The notes under the pieces are model-generated. The model was not told the origin of the DNA. It made no database searches and saw only the letters and a program-made list of their open reading frames with translations. The position numbers were made by a program, and so were the translations under genes. Source: Irineochytrium annulatum (taxonomy: Eukaryota; Chytridiomycota; Chytridiomycetes; Chytridiales; Chytridiaceae). Taken from it: a stretch of 10,239 nt of DNA. The stretch covers positions 1 through 10,239 of the forward strand of contig JADGJL010001093.1 in assembly GCA_027600665.1 (NCBI GenBank). The letters are read 5' to 3'. This document shows, piece after piece, positions 1-8,631 of the stretch (its first letter is position 1; every line of letters starts with the position of its first letter).

Positions 1-1061
1 CCCCATCCCCGCCATCGACCCTCCGCATCTCCGCCTTCAGGAAACGCTGACCGCATTCGCTCTCACACCGCGTCACGTACATAAGGACGATAAAGGGGTT
101 GTTAAGGGGGGGCACGTTCATGCGGCAGTCCGACCTGCATTTCTGCAGGGGCGACGAGCTTGGGTTGGGTGGGGTGTCGCTCGGTTTAGGTGGGGTGTCG
201 CTCGGTTGAGGCGGGGCGGCGCTTGGTTCAGGCGGGGCGTCGCCAGGTTGGGGGGTGGTGTCGCCCGGCATCCCGTCCGTGGTCGCGCCATCGTCCCCGT
301 CCTCCCCCGCATCGTCCACGTCCTTCCGCGAAGGTCGGCTAGCGGGTGCCGCCTTCCAATCCCGCGTCGATTCGTCGCCTGGGCCCTTCCGCGGTTGACT
401 GGGTGACAGGACCGCAATTCTATTCGCCGGCTTATGCGCGCGCGCCCGGCGGGCGAGCACTTGTTGCGGATTTTTGGGGGTACGCGAGGACGGGGAGGAA
501 ACGGTGAAGAAGGAGGACGAGTAGCGGATACCGTTGACGACGGTGGCTATCGACTGTTTGCAGGAGAGCGAAGGTTAAAGGAGAAGAAGGTAAGGGAAGA
601 CGAAAACGAAAGGAGCGAGCGGGGTACTAAGCGAAGTGTCCTCGAACAGCATTTCCGCGTGTATATTTGGGTCCCTTTGTTGTACTCACGTATGTCCCCG
701 CAGCGATGTCATGGGGGAGCGTGACCAAGGCTCTGCCGGCAGTAAGGGGCGTCGTACCGACGACAGCGGCGAATGCTTTGTTGTTGCTGATTGTCCAGTT
801 CACAGTAGTTATTGGATCGATAGCCTGCAAGCCCCTGACATTGTAGATCCAGGAGACAGTCTGGAGAAAGCAAGGTTTATGTTAGAATTGTACGGCAACT
901 CGTCAAGATATGCTACCCACCACACTGTCACCGGGAGCCACGACGGTGCTCGAAGACGGGTCTTTGATGATGAGCGAGAACGATTCAGCGTAGACCGAGG
1001 CCGCGAGCACGACGGCCGCGACGGCCGAGGCAGCGAGGCGGCCGAGGAACGGGGGGACCAT
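1..1061 (-). CDS. Kre9/Knh1-like secreted cell-wall-associated protein, 3' end beyond window
   Basis: Hand-spliced model: exon 1 1061-921, intron 920-861 (GTGGGT...CTCCAG), exon 2 860-690, intron 689-554 (GTGAGT...AACAG), exon 3 553 to the window edge. Both introns are phase 0. The start at 1061 opens a signal peptide of about 25 residues (hydrophobic AASAVAAVVLAASVYA, then ESFSL). Residues 30-125 look like the Ig-like Kre9/KNH N-terminal domain: PSSSTVVAPGDSV joins across intron 1 to TVSWIY, followed by VNWTI, then VVNGIRYSSSFFTV after intron 2. Proteins of this family are secreted and often linked to beta-1,6-glucan or GPI anchoring, but the family-level role here is inference. Exon 3 has no stop for 184 codons and continues into a basic stretch, an acidic stretch (DDAGEDGDDG), Pro-rich heptads and a Cys pair region. 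The true 3' end is outside the window, and a GTACGT near 80 could be another donor. Confidence 0.72.
158..262 (-). repeat. 21-nt in-frame tandem repeat encoding Pro-rich heptads
   Basis: On the minus strand five consecutive 21-nt units encode DTTPQPG, DAPPEPS, AAPPQPS, DTPPKPS and DTPPNPS. The two units nearest the 3' side (199-179 and 178-158) are almost identical in DNA, and the outer ones are more diverged. Such Pro/Ser/Thr heptads are typical of extended, O-glycosylated linkers in fungal wall proteins; that role is inferred. The reading frame is kept throughout, which supports this tail being coding. Confidence 0.75.
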
Positions 1062-1570
1062 CGCGGGGGAGATGGGTGATGGAGGAGGATGGGGAGTTGA
1101 TCTAAAAGTTGGTTTAGGCTGCTGGTGGGCAACAGTGAGACACAGGTGCAGACGATGCGTCTGACACGATCGTCCGAGCGCACCTGGCCATAAGTTGCTC
1201 AAAGCATGTTCCCGTTCCACTCTTCTCGCTTCGAAGACGGCCGCCTACGTTAAACATGAATAACATACAAAACTACCAATGCGTATGCTATTGAGGCTCG
1301 ACGCGACGCGACGCGCATGCAGATGACGTCCCGATGGCGTCCGTGGCGCGCCCTGCTGTGTCGCGGCCCCCGCGTCGCCTGCATGTTGCGGGGGATCCGC
1401 GCCCTGCCATGCGGGTCGCCGCCTGCTCTTTGGCATGTGAACGCGCAGCTGGAGTTGCAAACTCCGCGGCCCCCCGTCAAATCCCGTCAAAGATCACGCA
1501 CACCTCCAAGCACGCGCCCCACAGGTCCTCGCTCACCCTCGCAACCACCTCGCTTGCTTGGAGCAGCACC
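1062..1570. promoter_or_regulatory. Divergent intergenic promoter region of the Kre9-like and lipase genes
   Basis: About 510 bases separate the two divergent start codons, so both promoters and 5' UTRs should lie here. A frame upstream of the lipase start is open back to an ATG at 1334, but the encoded Arg/Ala/Pro-rich stretch looks like non-coding GC-rich sequence. No convincing TATA box was found. The only notable short motif is the ACGCG triplet array listed separately. Confidence 0.5.
1301..1315. promoter_or_regulatory. Three tandem ACGCG pentamers
   Basis: The 15 bases are ACGCG repeated three times without a gap, directly followed by CGCATGC. ACGCG is the core bound by the fungal MBF/Mbp1 APSES factors (MluI cell-cycle box, ACGCGT). 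None of the three copies has the final T of the full box, and the whole window is GC-rich, so this may be a chance simple repeat. Confidence 0.25.
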
Positions 1571-3432
1571 ATGGCCGGCTCATCCTTCGAGACGTTGGCG
1601 GCGACCGCGAACGGGACGGCCGCGGACCAGTACCACCTCCACCGGCCGAACCTCATCCCGATTCGAACGCACTCTGACGGGCCCGATGGCGGCGTTGAGG
1701 ACATTCCCGCCGCGCTGGCGCAGTCTCTGAGGGACGAGGACGCCATCGCGCAGGCCGCTGAGAGGTGAGAACACTTTCCTTATCGCGCAGTTGGTTACTT
1801 ACGCACAACACAGCGACTGCGGCGTCTACGTCCCCTACACGCCGCCCGTCGCGGTCGCTTACGACGGCCCGAGTTGGGAGACGAAGCTGAGCGAGAAGCA
1901 GCGCGCCGACAGGGTCGTCAAGACTCACGGCGCCGCCGCGCTGATCCGATTATGGTAAGCACGATCTCCCGGCCTGCCGTGTACGCGTTTGCTGATTTGA
2001 ATGCTGACAGGGGATATCCGTGCGAGGTCCACGAGGTCACGGCGTCTGACGGCACGCGCCTGACGCTCCAGCGTATCCCCGACCGTCGCTTCGGCCGCAC
2101 ACGCGGCCCGGAACTCTTTGCGCCCTGCCCCCTCCCCGGCGTCATCCTCTGGCACGGCCTCGGCATCTCGGCCGACGTCTGGGTTTGCAACCTCGAGCAG
2201 GAGACGAACCTCGCGCTCGTACTCGCGGACGCCGGCCATGACGTTTGGCTGGCTAACTCGCGGGGGAATCATCACACGAGCGCGGATCCGGGGGTCTGTG
2301 ATATCGATGGGATCAGTTATATGGATATACCGGCCGTGGTGGATTTCGTGTTGAGGACGACGAGGAGGGAGACGGTCGCGTATTTAGGTTACTCGCAAGG
2401 GACCACGTCCATCTTTGCGGCGCTGAGCATACATGAGGATTTGAACCGGAAGATCAATGTTGTCATCGCGCTCGCGCCGGCTTTGAAGCCTAAGCCTGGG
2501 AGTGGGTGTTCTTTCGCTTCGCTTGCGTCGACCCTTCCGGTGACTGGCTCTTCTGACCTATCCTCACAGCGATCACGAACACGTACCTCCGCCTCCTCCT
2601 CCGCGTCATGGGGCCCGAGTGCCTGTACGCCATCTTCGGGACGGGCGCTTTTCTGTCCTGGACGCCGCTGCTCCGACGGTATGCGCCCGCCGCCTTGTAC
2701 GCCTGGACGACGTCTGAGTCCTTCTCCTCCTTGCTGAACTGGCGGTGCGAGCGTCTGGGCTCTGATACGAGGAAGGTCGCACTGTTCAACCACTGCTTTG
2801 GGGGCATGAGCGTCAGGAATTTGGTGGTGAGTTGTGACTTCCTCTAGCGGATCGCGAAATTTATTTTTGAGCGATTTTTGTCTGCAGCAATGGTTCCAGA
2901 TCATGTCGGACGGGCCCTTCCACACGACGCTGCATCACTACTGGGCGGGCGCACAGGGGAAGTCGTCCTTCTTAAGACCCGTGTTCAACTGCACGGACCT
3001 CAAAGATTTGTCGTTCACCGTCAAGTATCCGACAAAGCACATTACCGCAAAGATGGCAAGTATTTGCCAAACTTAGGGCAATGTTTTACTTAAGGGTTGA
3101 CCTTTTTTTTTTTTTTTCCTCGCGCACGCAAATAGCACCTCTTTTATGGCTCGGACGACTGCATCTCGGACCCCGTTCACCTCCGCGATCATCTCCCCGC
3201 CAACGCCGAGCTCCACGAGGTCGACGGATATAGCCACTTGGACTTCCTTTGGTAACCCGCCACCTTCTTCTTGCTTCCCTCCCTCAATACCTGACGCGCA
3301 ATCTAATTCGCGATCCGCAGGGCCACCGACGTCAAAAAGAAATGTTGGGACGATATCCTCCGCGTCCTGCGCACCCGCGCCCTCCCGGACCGCAAAATCC
3401 AGTTCGCGCCAGGCACTAAGGTCGGGTACTAA
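1571..3432 (+). CDS. TGL1/gastric-lipase-type alpha/beta hydrolase (triacylglycerol lipase or steryl ester hydrolase-like)
   Basis: Seven exons: 1571-1764, 1814-1954, 2011-2501, 2570-2826, 2888-3055, 3136-3251, 3321-3432, giving 492 aa. Introns are 49-80 nt. The start at 1571 sits in CACCATGG, a good fungal start context. Residues 113-135 (GYPCEVHEVTASDGTRL then RIP) match the AB-hydrolase-associated lipase region (PF04083). Further landmarks are LWHGLG (oxyanion region, about 158), the nucleophile elbow GYSQGT with Ser240, the acidic segment YGSDDCISD at 421-429 carrying the probable catalytic Asp, and GYSHLDFLW at 448-456 with catalytic His451. This is the order found in gastric/lysosomal acid lipases and yeast Tgl1/Yeh enzymes, which cleave triacylglycerols or steryl esters; the actual substrate cannot be told. 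Intron 5 (3056-3135) appears to be GC-AG. No clear N-terminal signal peptide or membrane anchor is visible in the 112 residues before the domain. The gene is divergent from the Kre9-like gene and convergent with the next gene. Confidence 0.88.
3056..3135 (+). other. Non-canonical GC-AG intron in the lipase gene
   Basis: The frame ends in ATG at 3053-3055, followed by GCAAGT, the usual extended donor of GC-AG introns. A 15-T polypyrimidine run and AATAG acceptor precede CACCTCTTTTATGG, which resumes the lipase frame at phase 0 with HLFYGSDD. The only nearby GT donor, GTATTT at 3060, would leave phase 1 and break the conserved Asp/His segment. Confidence 0.7.
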
Positions 3433-3896
3433 ACACCCGCACGTGCCCCTACATCACACTCGATACCACTTCGATCCTATACACTATCACCATGTGCATA
3501 CATAGTCGTCACCTATTCATTACGTTCATTCTAAAAGCTGGCACGTGCCGTATCTTTATCTTCATTTCGCAATTATGTGATTTCATATCCTTTATATCGT
3601 AGCTCTTTGTTGAACGACTACGGAAATGACGGAAGTCTTCCCGCTTTTCCTTTTGATCTTCATTAGCTGCTCTCTGACTCTTATTTGTTGAGATACATTG
3701 CCTTGTAACTATTTGGCTGAAGCCACTTCTTGAGAGACTTCTTTCTGGATTTTATGTAATTGAATTACATTGATGAGGCCCGAAATGAAGACTAATTGAA
3801 ATACTATGTGTATCCCTTCCACCTTTCCTTTCACCCTCTTCCATCCCTTCATAAGGTATCTGCTCCATATACCCAAACACCACCAGCATCATGGTG
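3433..3896. other. Convergent intergenic region, AT-rich
   Basis: About 460 bases between two converging genes hold the two 3' UTRs. The composition is visibly more AT-rich than the flanking exons. No ORF with coding character was seen. T-rich stretches (for example around 3580-3660) are compatible with fungal 3' end formation, but no clear AATAAA signal was picked. A perfect palindrome at 3754-3770 is listed separately. Confidence 0.5.
3754..3770. repeat. Perfect 17-bp palindrome
   Basis: ATGTAATT and AATTACAT are exact inverted repeats of 8 bases around a single G. It lies in the convergent intergenic region, about 140 bases beyond the stop of the minus-strand gene. It could be a dyad protein-binding site or a small hairpin in either 3' UTR; without a G/C-rich stem it is a poor terminator-type structure. 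Confidence 0.6.
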
Positions 3897-4465
3897 TTAT
3901 GACGTGTGAGGAAAGGCGTCGGCTTCTCTCCGCTGCTGCCATCTGGCGAACCCACGCAAATATGAGATTGCGAGGTTCTGCAGGACGAAGGCTATGAGGA
4001 TGCACGTGGCGGCGAAGGTGTAGCGGCTGCTGTTCTTGTAGGTTCCGATGGATGGCGGGACGAGACGAGCCCGGTTGCGAAGAAAGCTATGGCACGAGGA
4101 ACAACGATAGTTACGCGGTTTATACACTGTGCCTCCTTGAGGGAGGAGCACTTACGGACTCCAAAGAGGCTGAGACCATATTCCAACTCTCAGTAAGACG
4201 CGCCAACTCCATATCGCCGCAAACAGCGTTTACGGCTTCACAGTCCCCCGTCCACACAGAGCTGCGCGTCGTCGAACGCGACCGTCAGGTTCGAGTTCGC
4301 GCCGATCGCGACCGAGACGAAGGGGACGCACGCGGTCAGGACGAGGAGGATGGCGACGAGGATTTTGAGATGATGGCAGCCACGCGATGACGCGACGTGT
4401 CGACGGTTTAAAGAGGGGCTGGAGGCCAATTCGAGGAGGGACCAGGGTCGCGTGGAGGACGGCAT
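3897..4465 (-). CDS. Putative small membrane protein with two hydrophobic segments (tentative spliced model)
   Basis: The family is not recognised. Exon 1 starts at ATG 4465 and has good GC-rich codon use; it encodes a hydrophobic segment at residues 34-55 (ILVAILLVLTACVPFVSVAI), then a short polar part with an N-glycosylation sequon (NLT) and a Cys. A last exon ending at stop 3897 encodes a second hydrophobic segment (YTFAATCILIAFVLQNLAI), an NSS sequon and an Arg-rich tail. Candidate splice sites are a donor GTGAAG at 4241-4236, AG acceptors near 4178 and 4087, and a strong GTAAGT donor near 4163. A single intron 4241-4087 keeps the frame and gives 137 aa. Two introns around a 14-nt microexon do not keep frame with the GTGAAG donor but do if the weaker GTGGAC donor is used. 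The topology would be two membrane spans with a short exposed loop. It is divergent from the acyltransferase gene. The existence of a gene here is more certain than its exact exons. Confidence 0.42.
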
Positions 4466-4697
4466 TAGCAGATGGTGGTTATTGGTCCTGAGCGGGGAAG
4501 GGCGCATTTAGACCATGGTGACAAGGTCAGGCTGAAGGACAACCAGTTGACTGCGCCAGCGGACAAGCCACGAGGGCCAGCACAGGGAGGAGGCCGCCCA
4601 GACCGGGGGCCATCAGGACGTGACAGCACGCTAACTCGCCGCGACAGCAAAGTTCATGATCAAGAATCTCCGCGGCACAGACGGAGCAGCAGCGACG
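4466..4697. promoter_or_regulatory. Short divergent promoter between the membrane-protein candidate and the acyltransferase
   Basis: The two divergent start codons are only about 230 bases apart. An ATTGG (inverted CCAAT box) occurs at 4481-4485. A second in-frame ATG for the acyltransferase lies at 4656 but has T at position -3, whereas ATG 4698 has A at -3. Such a short spacer suggests a shared bidirectional promoter; co-expression is inference. Confidence 0.4.
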
Positions 4698-5939
4698 ATG
4701 ACGACCCCCTCCCGCCCCCTCGGCACGGATCACTCGCTGCACCTCCTCCCGTTTGAGACCCGCCTCGGCGGCGGCATGATGGTCCCTGCCGTCTCGACCA
4801 TCACCTTCTTCCCCAACCCCATCAACGTCGACCACCTCCGATCGCGCGTCCTCTCCGTCATCTCCACGAACCCGTGGCTACGATCCCGGCTTGAGGGATC
4901 GCTCTTCTCACCCAAGATGCGTTATGCCTCACACCCGTCTGGCAACGGATCCTTGCCCGACGACGGCCGGCATTTCGTTGATTGCAGCGACATCACGATC
5001 GACCCGGATGCGAGATATGGCGAAATCATAAAAGGGCTGCAAAGACATGTGGTGAAGCCGGGGCTGGAGGTCATTGGGACCGGTGGGCCGCTGTTCCTTG
5101 TGACGTGCTTCAGGAACGCCGTGGTGGTGTCGTTGAGCCATGTGCTGGGAGACGGGCATACATTTTACTCAATATATGCGATGTTGGACGACCGTGTGGA
5201 TATCAGGGCCATGGAATGTGAGCGCAGGGTCAGGATGGAGGGAAGGGTGCTGAGCGGGTTCATTAAACTGGCGGTCATTCTACCGCGGGTGCTGGCCTGG
5301 GCGTTATTTGGAAGGAGGAACATCACGCGCGTCGGCGTCGTACGGAAGCAGTATGTGGAGGCGGCGAAGGCTGACGCTGTAAAGACCGGAGCGAAGTTTG
5401 TGAGCACGAACGACATTTTGACGTCGTGGATCTTCACCAAGTGCAGGACCGGGTTCGGGTGCATGGCCGCGGATTTGAGGCCGAGGTTGGCAGGGCTGAA
5501 CTCGGATATGGCCGGGAACTACACGGACGCGGCCTATTTCGAGAAGGGAGGGTATGAGGTGCCAGAGATGATCAGGGAGGGACATAAGAGGCTGGTGAAT
5601 CCTCCGGCCGGCTCGAGCTTTTGGAAGCTGCTCACGTGAGTTTTCACGATTTGTTCGCGATGCGCTTTATGATGACTTATCTTGCAAATTATGCGCAGAT
5701 ATCGGACGGCGGTCGTCACGAGCTGGGTCAAGGACTGGCATGATCTTGCGTTGCCCGGTGCAGGACGGTCCATCAAGCACCTGCCCGTCTTGCCCACGTT
5801 CACGCCCGCGATATGGGACGTGTGCGTCGTCTTTAGAATGACGGCGGACCAGACGGCAGTCGTCACGGGGACGGGGGATGCAGTCGCGAATGCCGCCATG
5901 TACGAGGAGGATGGACTCTTTGAAGCCGCGATGGAGTGA
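4698..5939 (+). CDS. BAHD/CAT-fold acyltransferase-like protein
   Basis: Two exons, 4698-5635 and 5699-5939, separated by a 63-nt intron (GTGAGT...GCGCAG, phase 2), give 392 aa; an alternative start at 4656 would add 14 residues. The diagnostic feature is SHVLGDGHTF, an HxxxDG motif with His148, Asp152 and Gly153, the catalytic motif of CoA-dependent acyltransferases of the chloramphenicol-acetyltransferase fold (BAHD, condensation and related families). Downstream come STNDILTSW at about 236-244 and DLRPRL at about 259-264 followed by GNY, which occur at the matching place in this superfamily. The N-terminal part (LHLLPFETRLGG) also fits. The plant-type DFGWG motif is not seen, so assignment to BAHD proper is uncertain. 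The enzyme probably transfers an acyl group from CoA to an alcohol or amine; the substrate is unknown. It is a single gene, with no other secondary-metabolism gene beside it. Confidence 0.75.
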
Positions 5940-6405
5940 TGATGCAACGGCGGTGTCTCCGCGGCGATGAGTGAAGGGATGGACTTTTTTAGGTTGCCTA
6001 TGGAATGAAACGCATTTTTCCTTTTCTGATCTCATCGGTTTCTTTGACGTTTGGTGATTAGTTGTTCACACTCCTTTAAATATTTACAGAGTGTCGTTTT
6101 AACTCTTAAGCGTGAATTATCCTTTCTGTCTTCGCTATTATTCTGTGATCTCGAACGCTTTCGCATAACTAAGCTCGATTTGCGTACTCGCATTTTTCGA
6201 AGTGTGAGGTGAGATAGGCATAGGAGACGAATCTTTTTATGAAAGCAATGGTGCGCCTCCAGTATTTAGTTGACACTTTTTTCACAGCAAACTTAAAATA
6301 GCGCGTCATAAGAAGGGCTGACCATCACAACTTTGGAAAGAAACCGCGTTGACCTGTCCAAAGCTTCACCCCATGTCCTCGTCGGGCCCCCTCGTCTCAA
6401 CCCCA
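5940..6405. other. Convergent intergenic region, AT-rich
   Basis: About 465 bases between the acyltransferase stop and the copine stop. The sequence is AT-rich with T runs (for example 5985-5990, 6230-6240 and 6280-6285), consistent with two fungal 3' UTRs. No ORF with coding character, RNA gene or strong repeat was found. Confidence 0.5.
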
Positions 6406-8330
6406 TCACCTCTTCGCGAACCCCGACTTCTCAGGGGGAAAACCCCCTCCATAAGCCGGCGAGGGCGGCCCACCCTTCGTGTAATCCATAAACTGCGTCG
6501 GGATCTCCGCGAGCGTCTCGGCTGCGACCTTAAACGGGTCCCCCTCACACTCTGCGAACGCGACAAACTGCACGCAATCCCGCTCAGCGATCCGACCACC
6601 TGGTGCTGTCAGTCGGTGGTTGTCGCCGTCCAGGATCTTCATCGAGCTGAAGTCCTCACGCCCGACTCCGACGATAATGATCGAGAGCGGGAGGCTGGAA
6701 GCCTCCACGATTGCCGTGCGCGTGGCGTCCATGTCGTTGATTTGGCCGTCGGTTAGGATGAGGAGGATGTGGTAGTTCGTAGGGCGTTGGCGCGTGTGAG
6801 TGCGATCGGCGGCGAGCTCTTGGCGAATTGCGTTGGTGGCGGTGCGGATGACGGGCGCTAGGGGAGACAAAAGTGAGAATGAGCATGGTCATGCCAGTGT
6901 ATGAACATACCGAAAAGGGTCGGTCCCCAGAGCTGGAATCCGGGCGCATTCAAAGTGTCGTGGTAACACCTCAGAATCCCATCCACTCCATGAGACTCCC
7001 CCAGCACCGCGCAGTCCATGCTCGCGCCTGCCATCTGGAACCCAAAGCCCATGGTCGGGAACTTCTGGTCGTGGTCATACTCCGCCAGGACTTTCCCAAC
7101 TCCGACGATCGCCCTCTGGTACTCGTTCATCCCATACGGTGCCGCCGCGTTCTTCTGCCCAAACCCGGGCATGAAATGCAATGACGTCGGCTGCCTCGGA
7201 TCCCCGTTCGAACCCGTGAAGTCGATGGCGACCGCGAGCGAGAACACGCAACCTCTCGCCACGTGATCGATGAACGTCTCCTCGCGAACAACCTCGTAAG
7301 ACTCCACAACGAGCTGCGCCTTGATCTCCTTCCCCTTCGCGTAAAGCATGCCCAACACATCCCGCCGCGAACCCAAGTCGGACAGCTTCCCCTCGCACTC
7401 GCCCAATAACTTATCCGACTTGGAAGCGTTGTGGTCCCACACGCTAAAGCGCAGCCTGGCGTCCAACCCGCCCGCCAGCGTCAGGGGAACCTTTACAATC
7501 CACCGCGCGTTAGCGCCCTTTCCGCGTTTCGGCGCCTTGCAGTCGGCCGTCTTGACCAGTGGCGCCGCTTTGCCATACCCGTCCACCGTCGACACGACCA
7601 CGTACGCGTCTACCGAGCCACCCAACAACGGCCTTGAAAGCCCGCCGTCGTCCTCAAGCGAGAGCACAATCATGGCAACGTCGCTCGCCTTCGCTCCCGC
7701 CCTGATCAGAACTTGGCCCGCCTTCCCCTCCTTCCCCGCCGCCCGGCTCACACGCCTGAACATCGGCAACCCCTCAGGACACGACCCGCCGTCCAGATTT
7801 GCCTTGTATCCCTCGCTCCCGGACGCCACGACGCCCGCCAGACTCACGACGTGATGCCCCAAGAAATCCTGCTGCTCGACCGGCTTCGTCTCGTCGTCCA
7901 CGTCAACGATGATCACGCACAGGTTCTGCACACGCTCAAAGCGGTAGTCCACCTGGATCGCGTCCGGGAAGACGGGGTTTAGGTCGTCTTTGATCGTCCG
8001 GGATCGGTGGATCAGCGTCCAACCGCCCGTCATCCGGGGCCGCATCTGCTCGTCCAAGTCGAAGACTGGGTGCGCCGAGGCCACGGAGAAGGCAGTGGAT
8101 GAGCGGTGGGCCAGGTGTGGGGAGCGCTGCTGGATATAGACGAGGAGCTGCGGGTCGGACTTGGAGAAGGCGTCGCGGTTCAGGAGCGAGGTGCAGGAGA
8201 CGTGGAGCGAGACCGTCGTTCCAGGCTCCGACTGAGGCGCCATCGGGACCGATGTCGGGGGAGCGGACGGGCCCTGCGAGAGGTCCGCCGCGAAGGGTTG
8301 ATACGCCGGGGGCACTGGGTCGGTGTGCAT
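6406..8330 (-). CDS. Copine-family protein (two C2 domains plus copine/vWA domain)
   Basis: Two exons, 8330-6911 and 6857-6406, with a 53-nt intron (GTATGT...CCCTAG, phase 1), give 623 aa. The splice joins WGPTLF to APVIRTATNAIRQ, restoring the copine domain exactly. A Pro-rich leader (1-38) is followed by C2A at about 39-170, with the loop RDAFSKSDPQLLVY and a second Asp loop (DVDD). C2B lies at about 205-335. The copine domain from about 352 contains the MIDAS-like AIDFTGSNGDP (369-377), SLHFMPG, FPTMGFGFQ, then in exon 2 LILTDGQINDMDAT and IIIVGVG. Copines are soluble, Ca2+-dependent phospholipid-binding proteins that move to membranes when Ca2+ rises. The first Ca2+ loop of C2B (LSRPLLGGSVDAY) lacks the usual first Asp, so this domain may bind Ca2+ weakly. 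The 1.4-kb first exon is intronless, unlike the lipase gene. The tail after the vWA fold is Pro/Gly-rich. Confidence 0.93.
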
Positions 8331-8631
8331 TACTGAGGACGTGAGATTGTGGAGCGGCTTGAAATAGAGTTAGTAGTGAAGATACAAGTGCTCGAATATG
8401 AGCCGTGTGAGTTTCAAAAAGATACAGCGAAGTGGTACAGAGAGAGTAAAATAGATTGAAACTCATCCCATCACACTCGCCTCCTCCTGGCATCCCAACT
8501 CCAACACGTTAACAGCGTTATTGCGTTGTATGACTGGAAGTTATCTCTGTCAGCTCTGAAACCCTGAGACGTTTCGAACTCTTGATTCACGAACGCGTTG
8601 ATCTGATTTACCCTACACCACAACGTGCATT
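8331..8631. promoter_or_regulatory. Upstream region of the copine gene
   Basis: About 300 bases between the copine start and a short plus-strand ORF. It should contain the copine promoter and 5' UTR. No TATA box or clear repeated motif stood out, and no RNA gene was recognised. Confidence 0.4.

Noticed and set aside
1334..1570. N-terminal extension of the lipase from the ATG at 1334
   Set aside because: The encoded stretch is low-complexity Arg/Ala/Pro without conserved features, and ATG 1571 has the better start context.
2389..2925. 178-codon minus-strand frame
   Set aside because: Antisense to lipase exons 3-5 and across their introns; no recognisable domain.
4163..4178. 14-nt microexon in the small membrane-protein gene
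   Set aside because: Splice signals on both sides are good, but the frame is kept only with a weaker upstream donor; kept as an alternative, not as the main model.
4698..5939. A secondary-metabolite gene cluster around the acyltransferase
   Set aside because: No PKS, NRPS, terpene synthase, P450 or transporter is present in the window.
7348..7854. 168-codon plus-strand open frame
   Set aside because: It lies wholly antisense to the copine exon, has no family features, and is explained by the GC-rich third positions of the copine codons.
7936..8493. 185-codon minus-strand frame overlapping the copine start
   Set aside because: Shadow frame of the copine N-terminus; Pro/Arg/Leu-rich without domains, whereas the copine frame has clear C2 motifs.
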